The notes beneath the pieces were generated by a model. It made no database searches and was not told the origin of the DNA. It saw nothing but the letters and a program-made list of their open reading frames with translations. A stretch of 6,031 bases of DNA from Candidatus Falkowbacteria bacterium CG23_combo_of_CG06-09_8_20_14_all_49_15. GTDB lineage: Bacteria; Patescibacteriota; Patescibacteriia; Patescibacteriales; UM-FILTER-48-10. Positions 1 to 5,795 of this stretch are shown here, in pieces. Made by a program: the position numbers and the translations under genes. The stretch lies in contig PCSD01000074.1 in the NCBI GenBank assembly GCA_002771615.1, positions 1 through 6,031 on the forward strand, written 5' to 3'. Position 1 is the stretch's first letter; each line of letters begins with the position of its first letter.

Positions 1-1
1 A

Positions 2-832
2 AAAAAGAAAGAAAAAAATATCAGGCGAAAAATCCGCCGCAAAAAAATCATCGTCTTTTTCCAGAATGCCCGCTGGTCCGCAAAAAAATCATTGAACGGC
101 TTGCTTGCCTGGGGAAAAAAAACTTTTTATTTTGCCAGCTATACGATTCTTGGCTTGGCCATTCTGAGTTTGACCGCCTATATCATTTTTGGCTTTCTCT
201 TACTATATTTTTCTCTTGATAAGCCGCTGGCCAGAAAACTGGAAAATAAATTTCCGGTTCCCGCCGTCATCAGCCGCGCCGGGTTCATTTCTTTCTACGC
301 TTATGTTGATTTGAAAAAAAACTTCTTAGCCAAAAATCCCGAATTGCCGGAACTTCAAGCAGAATGGCCAAAAGCCTTAGCGCGCAGCTTATTCCTTAAC
401 CGCCTGATCAAGAAAAAATTTCTGACTGATCGCCCAAGGGATCAGGTTTGGCCGCCATTGAACGAAATGATCTTGCGGGATCGGGAAATCAACCAGGTCG
501 CCTGGCAAAGGACGGGCAAAATCCTGGACATGATAAAAAACAGCGGCGAATTCAATTCCGTCGCCGCCAAATACGCGGACCGGCTGGGCAAAATTGAATT
601 TTCCAGCCGCGAAGAAGCAGTGGCGGCTTTTGGCTCGGAAATTAACGAAATTGTGGCTGGCGAGGTGAGCGAAGTGGTGCCGGCCAAGGGCAATCTCTAT
701 GTTTTTCTCCGTTTGAACAGCCCTGCGCCAACCCTGTCTTTCAATTATATTATGGTGGAAGCGATCAACCTGGAAGAATATTTAATGGCCGAAAGCGCGA
801 ATTTTCCGGTTTGGATCTTGGCTAAATTTTAA
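2..832 (+). CDS. Membrane-anchored SurA/PpiC-like foldase with degenerate parvulin domain (5' partial)
   Basis: The frame is open from base 2 with no in-frame ATG before the TTG at 92, and the residues upstream of that TTG (Lys/Arg-rich, then ARWSAKK) read as normal protein. The gene therefore starts left of the window and 276 residues are visible. Counting from base 2: a very basic cytoplasmic tail (1-40), one membrane segment (about 43-70), then an extracytoplasmic part. Residues 84-140 resemble a SurA-N-type chaperone region. Residues about 168-238 resemble a parvulin domain: helix with GEFNSVAAKYAD, then VAGEVSEVV and a final LYVFLRL strand, but without the usual GGDLG-like segment. Family knowledge: such proteins assist folding of exported proteins outside the membrane. 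Prolyl isomerase activity is doubtful here, so a chaperone role is more likely. It stops at TAA 10 bases before the converging tRNA-Thr gene. Family assignment is by pattern only. Confidence 0.62.
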   Translation, partial: KKKEKNIRRKIRRKKIIVFFQNARWSAKKSLNGLLAWGKKTFYFASYTILGLAILSLTAYIIFGFLLLYFSLDKPLARKLENKFPVPAVISRAGFISFYAYVDLKKNFLAKNPELPELQAEWPKALARSLFLNRLIKKKFLTDRPRDQVWPPLNEMILRDREINQVAWQRTGKILDMIKNSGEFNSVAAKYADRLGKIEFSSREEAVAAFGSEINEIVAGEVSEVVPAKGNLYVFLRLNSPAPTLSFNYIMVEAINLEEYLMAESANFPVWILAKF

Positions 833-842
833 AAATTTCTTG

Positions 843-915
843 AGCCCACGGTCGGATTTGAACCGACGACCTTCACTTTACGAAAGTGCTGCTCTACCAG
901 CTGAGCTACGCGGGC
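843..915 (-). tRNA. trnT(cgu): tRNA-Thr, anticodon CGU
   Basis: The reverse complement folds as a complete cloverleaf of 73 nt. The acceptor stem is GCCCGCG with CGTGGGC (one G-T pair), the D stem GCTC with GAGC, and the T arm GTCGG-TTCAAAT-CCGAC. The anticodon loop TTCGTAA gives anticodon CGU, reading ACG. The 27-43 pair is G-A, as in E. coli tRNA-Thr(CGU). The discriminator is U and the next bases are CA then AG, so CCA is not encoded and must be added by a nucleotidyltransferase. It lies 60 bases downstream of tRNA-Gly on the same strand and probably shares its transcript. No clear terminator hairpin is seen after it. Confidence 0.96.
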
Positions 916-975
916 AAATTAATATCATTTTGATTTGATAAATTAGTTTACAGGCCGGCAAAAATCTTATCCAAG

Positions 976-1047
976 AGCGGGTAACGGGAGTCGGACCCGT
1001 ATCCATAGCTTGGGAAGCTATTATAATAACCGTTATACGATACCCGC
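976..1047 (-). tRNA. trnG(ccc): tRNA-Gly, anticodon CCC
   Basis: The reverse complement gives a 72-nt cloverleaf. The acceptor stem is GCGGGTA with TACCCGC, the anticodon stem ATAGC with GCTAT, and the loop TTCCCAA gives anticodon CCC, reading GGG. The D arm GTAT...ATTAT has a G-T first pair and a T-T apposition, as in other bacterial tRNA-Gly. The T arm is ACGGG-TCCGACT-CCCGT, so the base at position 55 is C where almost all elongator tRNAs have U (pseudouridine). The discriminator is U and CCA is not encoded. It is the first gene of the leftward Gly-Thr pair; the likely promoter is about 90 bases upstream. Confidence 0.95.
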
Positions 1048-1112
1048 CAAAGCCGGAATTGCCAATTTGTAATTGATTGTATATTAAATGAAATAAAAAA
1101 GCAAAAAATTCC

Positions 1113-1142
1113 TTGCTCTGGTCGTTGCGGCTATGCTATAAT
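1113..1142 (+). promoter_or_regulatory. Sigma70-type extended -10 promoter of the cell-wall/ftsEX operon
   Basis: TATAAT at 1137-1142 is a perfect -10, preceded by TGC (1134-1136), an extended -10. TTGCTC at 1113-1118 is a weak -35 with an 18-base spacer. The predicted start is near 1149, giving a leader of only about 23 nt before the ATG at 1172. It faces, and shares its -10 with, a leftward promoter. Confidence 0.6.
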
Positions 1143-1167
1143 AAAAACAATTCATAAAATCTGTCAA
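1138..1167 (-). promoter_or_regulatory. Sigma70-type promoter for the tRNA-Gly/tRNA-Thr transcript
   Basis: On the minus strand, TTGACA (1167-1162) is a perfect -35 and TATTAT (1143-1138) a good -10, with an 18-base spacer. The predicted start near 1131 leaves about 84 nt of leader before tRNA-Gly. The -35 lies just upstream of the start codon at 1172, and the -10 overlaps the rightward TATAAT base for base over 1138-1142. Confidence 0.5.
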
Positions 1168-1171
1168 ATCA

Positions 1172-2773
1172 ATGATAATAAAAAAATTTCCTGTCTTTTT
1201 TTATTTTATTTTTTGCCTGTTGGCCGTTGTCTTTGCCGCCCGCGCGGACGAAACATCAGAGCAATCGGCTTGGTCGGATGAGACGGCAGTCGCGGAAAAT
1301 ATCACCCGCACCATCCATTTAGACGAAGAAACGATCGTCCGCGGCTATACTGTTGACCTGGACACGTCCTTCAAAATCTCGCTGACCCCCGGTATTTTAA
1401 GCAAAAGCACGGCTGTGGAAATAATCAAACTTAATGAAGAATTGGCCCAGCCCTGGAAATATGATCTTTTAAGCCCGGTCTATCAATTTGACTTTAAAAA
1501 TAAAGAAGCCTACAGCCATGAGCGGCCCTTTTATCTGCAGATTTCCTATCCGAAACAGAACCACCAGCTGAAAAAAGTCATGTTTTTTGACAAGAACTAC
1601 AATGGCTGGCGACCCTTGCCCACCGTTGATTTCCCCGCGCAAAATTTCGTCCGTGCCCTTATCCACCTGCCCTTTGCCCGTTTGGCGATCTTCGCGGATC
1701 CGGAAAGATTGGATGCCGGTTTGGCCAGCTGGTACAAATACAAGCCGGGCAATTTCGCGGCCTCGCCGGATTGGCCAATCGGCTCCCGCTTGCGCGTTCA
1801 CAGCCTGTTGAACAATAAATTCGTTGATGTTACAATTAATGATTATGGACCGGACCGGCGCCGGCATCCGAACCGTGTGATTGATTTGGAGAAAGAAGCG
1901 TTTTTAAAAATCAGCTCTCTGTCCGAAGGCGTTATTGGCGTCCGCATTGAGCCGCTTTTCGTCTCCCCTTCTTTCTCGGATTTTTACGCCGCGGTCGGCA
2001 GCCAGCCCCAAACAACGGCCGAGTCCGCGCTCATTTTTTCTGAAGATAATAATACGGTCTTGCTGGAAAAAAACGGCACCACTTCCCGGCCTTTAGCCAG
2101 TCTGACCAAAATTATGGCCGCGAAAGTCTTCTTAGACACCAAACCGGATCTGACCAAAATTATTGCTTATAAAATTGACGATGAGAAATATAATTACGAA
2201 TATTGCCAGGAATGGGAATCGGCGCGCGTCAAATTGAACGCGGGCGACGAATTGACTTTGGCCGACGCGCTCTATGCTTCTTTGGTCGGATCCGCGAACA
2301 ATACCGTGGAAACACTGGTCCGAGCCAGCGGACTTTCGCGGCCGGATTTCATTGCCAAAATGAATGAAATGGCCGCGGCTTGGGGCGCCTCTGGCACGGT
2401 TTTCGTGGAGCCGACCGGTTTGTCGCCGGATAACCTGAGTACAGTCCGGGATTTGGCTTTGCTGGCGCAAAATGTTTTCCGCGAGCCGGCCATCCGACAA
2501 GCCGCCGGCTTGGCAGAATACAGCTTTACCACCATCAATACCAAAAAAGCCCATCGGATCAAAAACACCAACAAATTGCTGGCCAGCGGCCGTTTTAATT
2601 TTACCGGCGCCAAAACCGGATATCTTGAGGAAGCCGGCTACTGCCTTGTCCTGCGCGCTCCGGACAAGCAAGGGCGCAATGTCATCGCCATTACCATGAA
2701 CATCGCCAATCGTGAGCAAAGTTTCCGCGAAACCGCGGATCTGCTCGCCTACGGCCTGCGCTCAGTCCGTTAA
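1172..2773 (+). CDS. Secreted D-alanyl-D-alanine carboxypeptidase (peptidase S11) with N-terminal RlpA-like barrel
   Basis: This 533-residue protein starts with a clear Sec signal peptide (about 1-25, ending AARA-D), which supports the ATG at 1172 even though no Shine-Dalgarno is seen. Residues 45-178 are beta-rich, with a VYQFDF...WRPLP...ARLAIF pattern that may be ZU5-like (weak). Residues 183-262 form an RlpA-type double-psi beta barrel: GLASWYKYKP, INDYGP (D224) and RVIDL (D238). Residues 283-533 are a peptidase S11 domain with all three penicillin-binding motifs: SLTK (S310 nucleophile, K313), SAN (374-376) and KTG (481-483). Family knowledge: S11 enzymes remove the terminal D-Ala of stem peptides, limiting cross-links, while RlpA barrels bind or cleave glycan strands. 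The catalytic triad of motifs is intact, so activity is expected. The gene ends 17 bases before ftsE and probably heads that operon. Confidence 0.9.
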   Translation: MIIKKFPVFFYFIFCLLAVVFAARADETSEQSAWSDETAVAENITRTIHLDEETIVRGYTVDLDTSFKISLTPGILSKSTAVEIIKLNEELAQPWKYDLLSPVYQFDFKNKEAYSHERPFYLQISYPKQNHQLKKVMFFDKNYNGWRPLPTVDFPAQNFVRALIHLPFARLAIFADPERLDAGLASWYKYKPGNFAASPDWPIGSRLRVHSLLNNKFVDVTINDYGPDRRRHPNRVIDLEKEAFLKISSLSEGVIGVRIEPLFVSPSFSDFYAAVGSQPQTTAESALIFSEDNNTVLLEKNGTTSRPLASLTKIMAAKVFLDTKPDLTKIIAYKIDDEKYNYEYCQEWESARVKLNAGDELTLADALYASLVGSANNTVETLVRASGLSRPDFIAKMNEMAAAWGASGTVFVEPTGLSPDNLSTVRDLALLAQNVFREPAIRQAAGLAEYSFTTINTKKAHRIKNTNKLLASGRFNFTGAKTGYLEEAGYCLVLRAPDKQGRNVIAITMNIANREQSFRETADLLAYGLRSVR

Positions 2774-2790
2774 TTTTCGCGTGATTATCT

Positions 2791-3471
2791 ATGATCAGAT
2801 TCGTCAATGTCAAAAAACTATATTCCCACGACGTGGTCGCGTTGAACAATGTCAACCTGCACATCAAGCCGGGTGAATTCGTGTCCATTGTCGGGCAATC
2901 CGGCACGGGCAAGACGACTTTGGTCAAAACTTTGATCAGCGAGGAAAAAATTGATGGCGGCCGGATCGTGGTCGGCGGCTGGGACATCACCCGGATCAAA
3001 CGTAGCGAGGTCCCGGTCCTGCGCCGCCAGATCGGCGTCATTTTTCAGGATTTCAAGCTCCTGCCGAAAAAGACGCTTTTGGAAAACGTCGCTTTCGCCC
3101 TGCAAGTCTGCGGCTCCGGCCGGAAAAAAATCAACACCATCGCCCCGCACGTGATGCGCATCGTCAACCTGGAAGATAAGCTGGCGCGCTATCCGTTTGA
3201 AGTTTCCGGCGGCGAACAGCAGAGAGTGGCCATCGCCCGCGCCCTGGTCCACCGCCCGAAAATCCTTCTGGCCGACGAGCCGACCGGCAATCTGGACAGC
3301 ATCAACGCGAACGAAATAATCGACCTGCTTTTGCGCATCAACAAATTCGGCACCACGGTCATCCTGGTCACTCACAACCGCGAAATCGTCAATCGTTTAC
3401 GCCGGCGGGTGATCACGATTGAAAACGGCCAGATTGTCAGCGACCAGGCGGTCGGTAAATATCTATTATAA
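2791..3471 (+). CDS. ftsE: Cell division ATP-binding protein FtsE
   Basis: This 226-residue ABC ATPase has the usual FtsE length and every motif intact: Walker A GQSGTGKT (35-42), Q-loop with FQDFKLL (Q86), signature VSGGEQQR (138-145), Walker B ILLADEP (158-164; D162, E163), D-loop NLDS (167-170) and switch His195 in VTHNRE. Family knowledge: FtsE dimerises on the cytoplasmic face, binds FtsX and uses ATP to switch peptidoglycan hydrolases on at the septum. Identity rests on the FtsE-like N-terminus (MIRFVNVKKLYS...VALNNVNL) together with ftsX directly downstream. No Shine-Dalgarno precedes the ATG, so translation may depend on coupling or a weak unstructured site. LolD-type or MacB-type ATPases are close relatives, but the neighbour argues against them. 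Confidence 0.95.
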   Translation: MIRFVNVKKLYSHDVVALNNVNLHIKPGEFVSIVGQSGTGKTTLVKTLISEEKIDGGRIVVGGWDITRIKRSEVPVLRRQIGVIFQDFKLLPKKTLLENVAFALQVCGSGRKKINTIAPHVMRIVNLEDKLARYPFEVSGGEQQRVAIARALVHRPKILLADEPTGNLDSINANEIIDLLLRINKFGTTVILVTHNREIVNRLRRRVITIENGQIVSDQAVGKYLL

Positions 3472-3475
3472 ATCT

Positions 3476-4390
3476 ATGCTTTTTATCTCGCTTTTAAGAG
3501 CAGTCAAATTCAGCTTGCAGGATATCATCCGAAATATCTGGCTGTCTTTAGTTATTATTATTATTTTAATATTAGCCTTATTTTCAATAAATTTACTATA
3601 CACAGTCAAGGTCATCGGACAAGCGACCGTAAGCGCCGTGAAGGAAAAAATTGACGTGAGCCTGTTTTTGAAAAATGACGCGACTGAAGAAGAAATCCTG
3701 GCCTTGAGCCAGCGCCTTAAAAGCCTGCCGGACGTTAAAAATGTGGATTATATTTCCAAGGACAAGGCCCTGGCCGCTTTCACAGACAAGCACCAGGATA
3801 ACCAGGAGATCATTGACGCTTTAAAACAGCTGAAAAGGAATCCGCTCTCCCCCACCCTGATCATCAAACCGAACAGTTTTGAGAGCATTGATGACTTATC
3901 CAAGCGGCTGGACGCTTTGGACAGCCCCTTGATCGAATCGCGCAATTTCGCGAACTACAAGCTGATGCTGCAAAAAATAGACAGTATCACGGCCAAGGTG
4001 GCGGAAGCCGGCCTGCTCATCAGCCTAATTTTCGCGGTCATCACCATCCTGGTGGTCTATAATTCCGTGCGTGTGGCCACCTATACCCACCGCCGCGAAA
4101 TCGCGATCATGCGCCTGGTCGGCGCGTCCAACTGGTTCATCAAGCTGCCTTTTGTTTTTTCCGGGCTGATCTATGCCCTGGTCAGCCTGGGCGCGATTGT
4201 GGCCGTGTATTTCCTTTTCCTGACCGTGCTCCAACCCTACCTGGAAGCTTTTTTTGTCGGCTATAACATCAATTTGCTTGAACATTACCGGGAAAATTTT
4301 TTCACTATCTTCGCTACCCAATTCGTTGCCGCGGCGTTGGTGAATATTATCGCTTCCTTGAGCGCTCTGCGGGTCTATTCCAAGATCTGA
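3476..4390 (+). CDS. ftsX: Cell division protein FtsX (permease-like)
   Basis: I choose the ATG at 3476, 4 bases after the ftsE stop, giving 304 residues. A longer frame back to a TTG at 3419 would overlap ftsE and add residues unlike FtsX. The order is typical: short cytoplasmic N-terminus, TM1 (about 21-44), a large extracytoplasmic domain (about 45-175, starting KEKIDVSLFLKNDATEEEI and containing LPDVKNVDYISKDKALAAF), then TM2 (179-200), a cytoplasmic loop with HRREIAIMRLVGAS, TM3 (225-252) and TM4 (275-299). Family knowledge: FtsX couples FtsE ATP turnover to an extracellular hydrolase through that external domain. The stop is TGA and the C-terminus (LRVYSKI) looks complete, so TGA is read as stop here. 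No separate EnvC- or PcsB-type activator is visible in the window. Confidence 0.95.
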   Translation: MLFISLLRAVKFSLQDIIRNIWLSLVIIIILILALFSINLLYTVKVIGQATVSAVKEKIDVSLFLKNDATEEEILALSQRLKSLPDVKNVDYISKDKALAAFTDKHQDNQEIIDALKQLKRNPLSPTLIIKPNSFESIDDLSKRLDALDSPLIESRNFANYKLMLQKIDSITAKVAEAGLLISLIFAVITILVVYNSVRVATYTHRREIAIMRLVGASNWFIKLPFVFSGLIYALVSLGAIVAVYFLFLTVLQPYLEAFFVGYNINLLEHYRENFFTIFATQFVAAALVNIIASLSALRVYSKI

Positions 4391-4398
4391 GCACAAGA

Positions 4399-4426
4399 TT
4401 GACATATTTTATATATTATCTAATAA
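4399..4426 (+). promoter_or_regulatory. Sigma70-type promoter for tRNA-Gln
   Basis: TTGACA at 4399-4404 is a perfect -35, only 9 bases after the ftsX stop codon. TAATAA at 4421-4426 follows a 16-base spacer; AATAAT (17) or TAATAT (19) are alternative -10 readings in the same AT-rich run. The predicted start at about 4432-4435 lies inside the 5' arm of the next hairpin. Confidence 0.55.
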
Positions 4427-4430
4427 TATT

Positions 4431-4456
4431 ACTACTGCCAGGATCGGTAGTTTTTT
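4431..4456 (+). terminator. Rho-independent terminator of the ftsEX operon, overlapping the tRNA-Gln start
   Basis: ACTACTG (4431-4437) pairs with CGGTAGT (4445-4451), 7 bp with one G-T, around the loop CCAGGAT, followed by a T run to 4456. It lies 40 bases after the ftsX stop and 3 bases before tRNA-Gln. Transcripts arriving from ftsX form the full hairpin; transcripts from the local promoter would begin within its 5' arm. Confidence 0.7.
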
Positions 4457-4459
4457 GAT

Positions 4460-4533
4460 TGCGGGATCGTCTAACGGTAGGACAGCGGCCTTTGAAGCCG
4501 TTTATCCTGGTTCGAATCCAGGTCCCGCAGCCA
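4460..4533 (+). tRNA. trnQ(uug): tRNA-Gln, anticodon UUG, with encoded CCA
   Basis: Complete cloverleaf. The acceptor stem TGCGGGA with TCCCGCA has the U1-A72 pair typical of tRNA-Gln. The D stem is GTCT with GGAC, the anticodon stem GCGGC with GCCGT, and the loop CTTTGAA gives anticodon UUG. The T arm is CCTGG-TTCGAAT-CCAGG, the discriminator is G, and CCA is encoded at 4531-4533. This is the only one of the three tRNAs here with genomic CCA. A seven-T run (4541-4547) follows but without a clear hairpin of its own; the strong hairpin at 4600-4624 would stop any read-through. Confidence 0.97.
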
Positions 4534-4590
4534 GGTAATATTTTTTTAATGGTGATTAAGCTGATTTATTATATAACGGTTTTACTGATA

Positions 4591-4632
4591 GAAAAATAAA
4601 AGCGGATCAAAGGTTGATCCGCTTGTTTTTTT
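4591..4632. terminator. Bidirectional intrinsic terminator between tRNA-Gln and the glycosidase-like gene
   Basis: AAGCGGATCAA (4600-4610) pairs perfectly over 11 bp with TTGATCCGCTT (4614-4624) around a 3-base loop AGG. A seven-T run (4626-4632) follows on the plus strand, and on the minus strand the hairpin is followed by TTTTATTTTTC (4601-4591 side). It serves the converging tRNA-Gln and the minus-strand gene, whose stop codon is 8 bases from the T run. Confidence 0.93.
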
Positions 4633-4639
4633 GGAGAGA

Positions 4640-5761
4640 CTATGGCTTTAGGATAATCTCCCCTTTTTGTATATTCGGCCAGACTTTCACCTGGCCATTT
4701 ACGAATTCTCGGCTCCAGACGGAATCGTCTTCAGCGATAATTCCGCTGGTGGGCGCGCCCAGCCGGTCGGCGGCATCATACTCGGGAAACCACCGCCACT
4801 GGTTGTGACCCACGCAAAAATACGCATCCGCGAGCAAGGCGCTCGCCAGGACAAAATTGAACTTGTCCGGCGTGGTCGGCCATTGCGCTTGGATGATCGT
4901 CAAGGGCCCGGTCTGGCTGGCATTGGCCATGCATTGATACCAACCGCCAGCCCGCTTATCTTCGCCGGCGTAGTCAAAGGGAAAATGCTCGAACATCTTC
5001 CCGTCAAAAAGCCCGGGCCAGTATTCTGGTTTGCCCTTGTTGCCGACCACCAGAAACTTTTTGCCAGCGCGCGAACGGAGCCGCTCCACAAATTCGCTCT
5101 GTCCCTTCTGCCACGCCGCGTCCAAATCCTTCTCCCGGTCCGGCTGGCCGTCTAAATCGGCGTCAATCCAAGCCGTTTTGTCTTTTGGGTGAATACAGGC
5201 CTTGTTCACCCAAAATATATCCGCCGTGGAATTATCCATGAACCAGCCGTCCGGACGCGGCTCTTTGGTCAGTACATCCTGGGCGTAAAAATCCGCGATG
5301 AACTGGTTCCAACGTTGCCCGTCAACGAGCGGACAGTTGCTGGACATGTTCATTACCCAGTATGGCAGCGACGAATAAAATACAATATTCTGCCGCTTGG
5401 TGGTCCAAAGCCACCAATCCGCGTGCTTTCCGCCTTTATTCATCATCAGGGCGGTCAGCTTCTGGTTCAAGGGCCGCGCGGCCATTGGTTTATGGTAAAC
5501 CTCAAAAGGGTTACTATAAACCAAAACTTTTGCTTTTCCATTGACTTCCTTGATCTTCATAATGGATCCTGGGTTATTTACCCAGTTGTCCAGATCAATT
5601 ATGATCAAGCCGAATTTTTCCGGTCGGAAGTGCGGCTGATCAAACAACTGCTGACTGATGACTGGCGAGGTGTTATACACCGCCAGTTTTAACTGGCCGA
5701 ATCCCGGCGTTGCGCATATGAACACCGACAGTAAACACCAAATGTAAATGAACTTTTTCAT
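4640..5761 (-). CDS. Secreted putative glycosyl hydrolase, GHL15-like TIM barrel
   Basis: This 373-residue protein opens with a Sec signal peptide (1-23, MKKF...CATPGFGQ, no lipobox). The mature part has the alternating strand-helix pattern of a TIM barrel: LKLAVYN, FGLIIIDLDNW, KVLVYSNPFE, PDGWFMDN (170-177), KFLVVGN (235-241), MFEHFPF (256-262) and the tail VWSREFVNGQVKVWP. This resembles the putative glycosyl hydrolase family GHL15 (PF14885), and more distantly GH114-like proteins. D176 and E258 sit at strand ends and are candidate catalytic acids (inference). D200-x-D202-x-D204-G-x-x-D208 looks like an EF-hand-type calcium loop. The substrate is unknown. The start is supported by an AGGAGG 5 bases upstream. 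It converges on tRNA-Gln and appears monocistronic. No neighbouring sugar-uptake gene is visible. Confidence 0.68.
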   Translation of the reverse strand: MKKFIYIWCLLSVFICATPGFGQLKLAVYNTSPVISQQLFDQPHFRPEKFGLIIIDLDNWVNNPGSIMKIKEVNGKAKVLVYSNPFEVYHKPMAARPLNQKLTALMMNKGGKHADWWLWTTKRQNIVFYSSLPYWVMNMSSNCPLVDGQRWNQFIADFYAQDVLTKEPRPDGWFMDNSTADIFWVNKACIHPKDKTAWIDADLDGQPDREKDLDAAWQKGQSEFVERLRSRAGKKFLVVGNKGKPEYWPGLFDGKMFEHFPFDYAGEDKRAGGWYQCMANASQTGPLTIIQAQWPTTPDKFNFVLASALLADAYFCVGHNQWRWFPEYDAADRLGAPTSGIIAEDDSVWSREFVNGQVKVWPNIQKGEIILKP

Positions 5762-5766
5762 TTTTT

Positions 5767-5772
5767 CCTCCT
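5767..5772 (-). promoter_or_regulatory. Strong Shine-Dalgarno site of the glycosidase-like gene
   Basis: AGGAGG on the minus strand, 5 bases before the ATG, in an A-rich unstructured stretch. It fixes the start codon. The other complete genes in the window lack any such site. Confidence 0.85.
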
Positions 5773-5795
5773 TGTTTTTTGTTTTTTTAATTCAA

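Noticed and set aside
92..832. Foldase gene starting at the TTG at 92
   Set aside because: The frame stays open to the left edge and the upstream residues look like real protein leading into the membrane segment; no Shine-Dalgarno precedes the TTG. The gene is treated as 5' partial.
2132..2719. 195-residue minus-strand reading frame inside the wall enzyme gene
   Set aside because: It is antisense to a region with all peptidase S11 motifs and has no domain-like pattern or start signals.
2818..3375. 185-residue minus-strand frame opposite ftsE
   Set aside because: ftsE carries every ABC ATPase motif; the antisense frame is a compositional shadow.
3419..4390. Longer ftsX starting at a TTG inside ftsE
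   Set aside because: It would add 19 residues read out of frame from ftsE coding sequence. The ATG at 3476 gives the normal FtsX N-terminus and a 4-base intergenic gap.
4388..4402. TGA recoded as glycine (code 25)
   Set aside because: ftsX ends at TGA exactly where the family normally ends; reading through adds only a short non-protein-like tail with another TGA and then TAA.
4460..4533. tRNA-Gln as an integration (att) site for the glycosidase-like region
   Set aside because: No second copy of the tRNA 3' end is seen on the right side of the window and no integrase is present.
5189..5692. 167-residue plus-strand reading frame opposite the glycosidase-like gene
   Set aside because: The minus-strand gene has a signal peptide, Shine-Dalgarno, promoter, terminator and family motifs; the plus frame has none.
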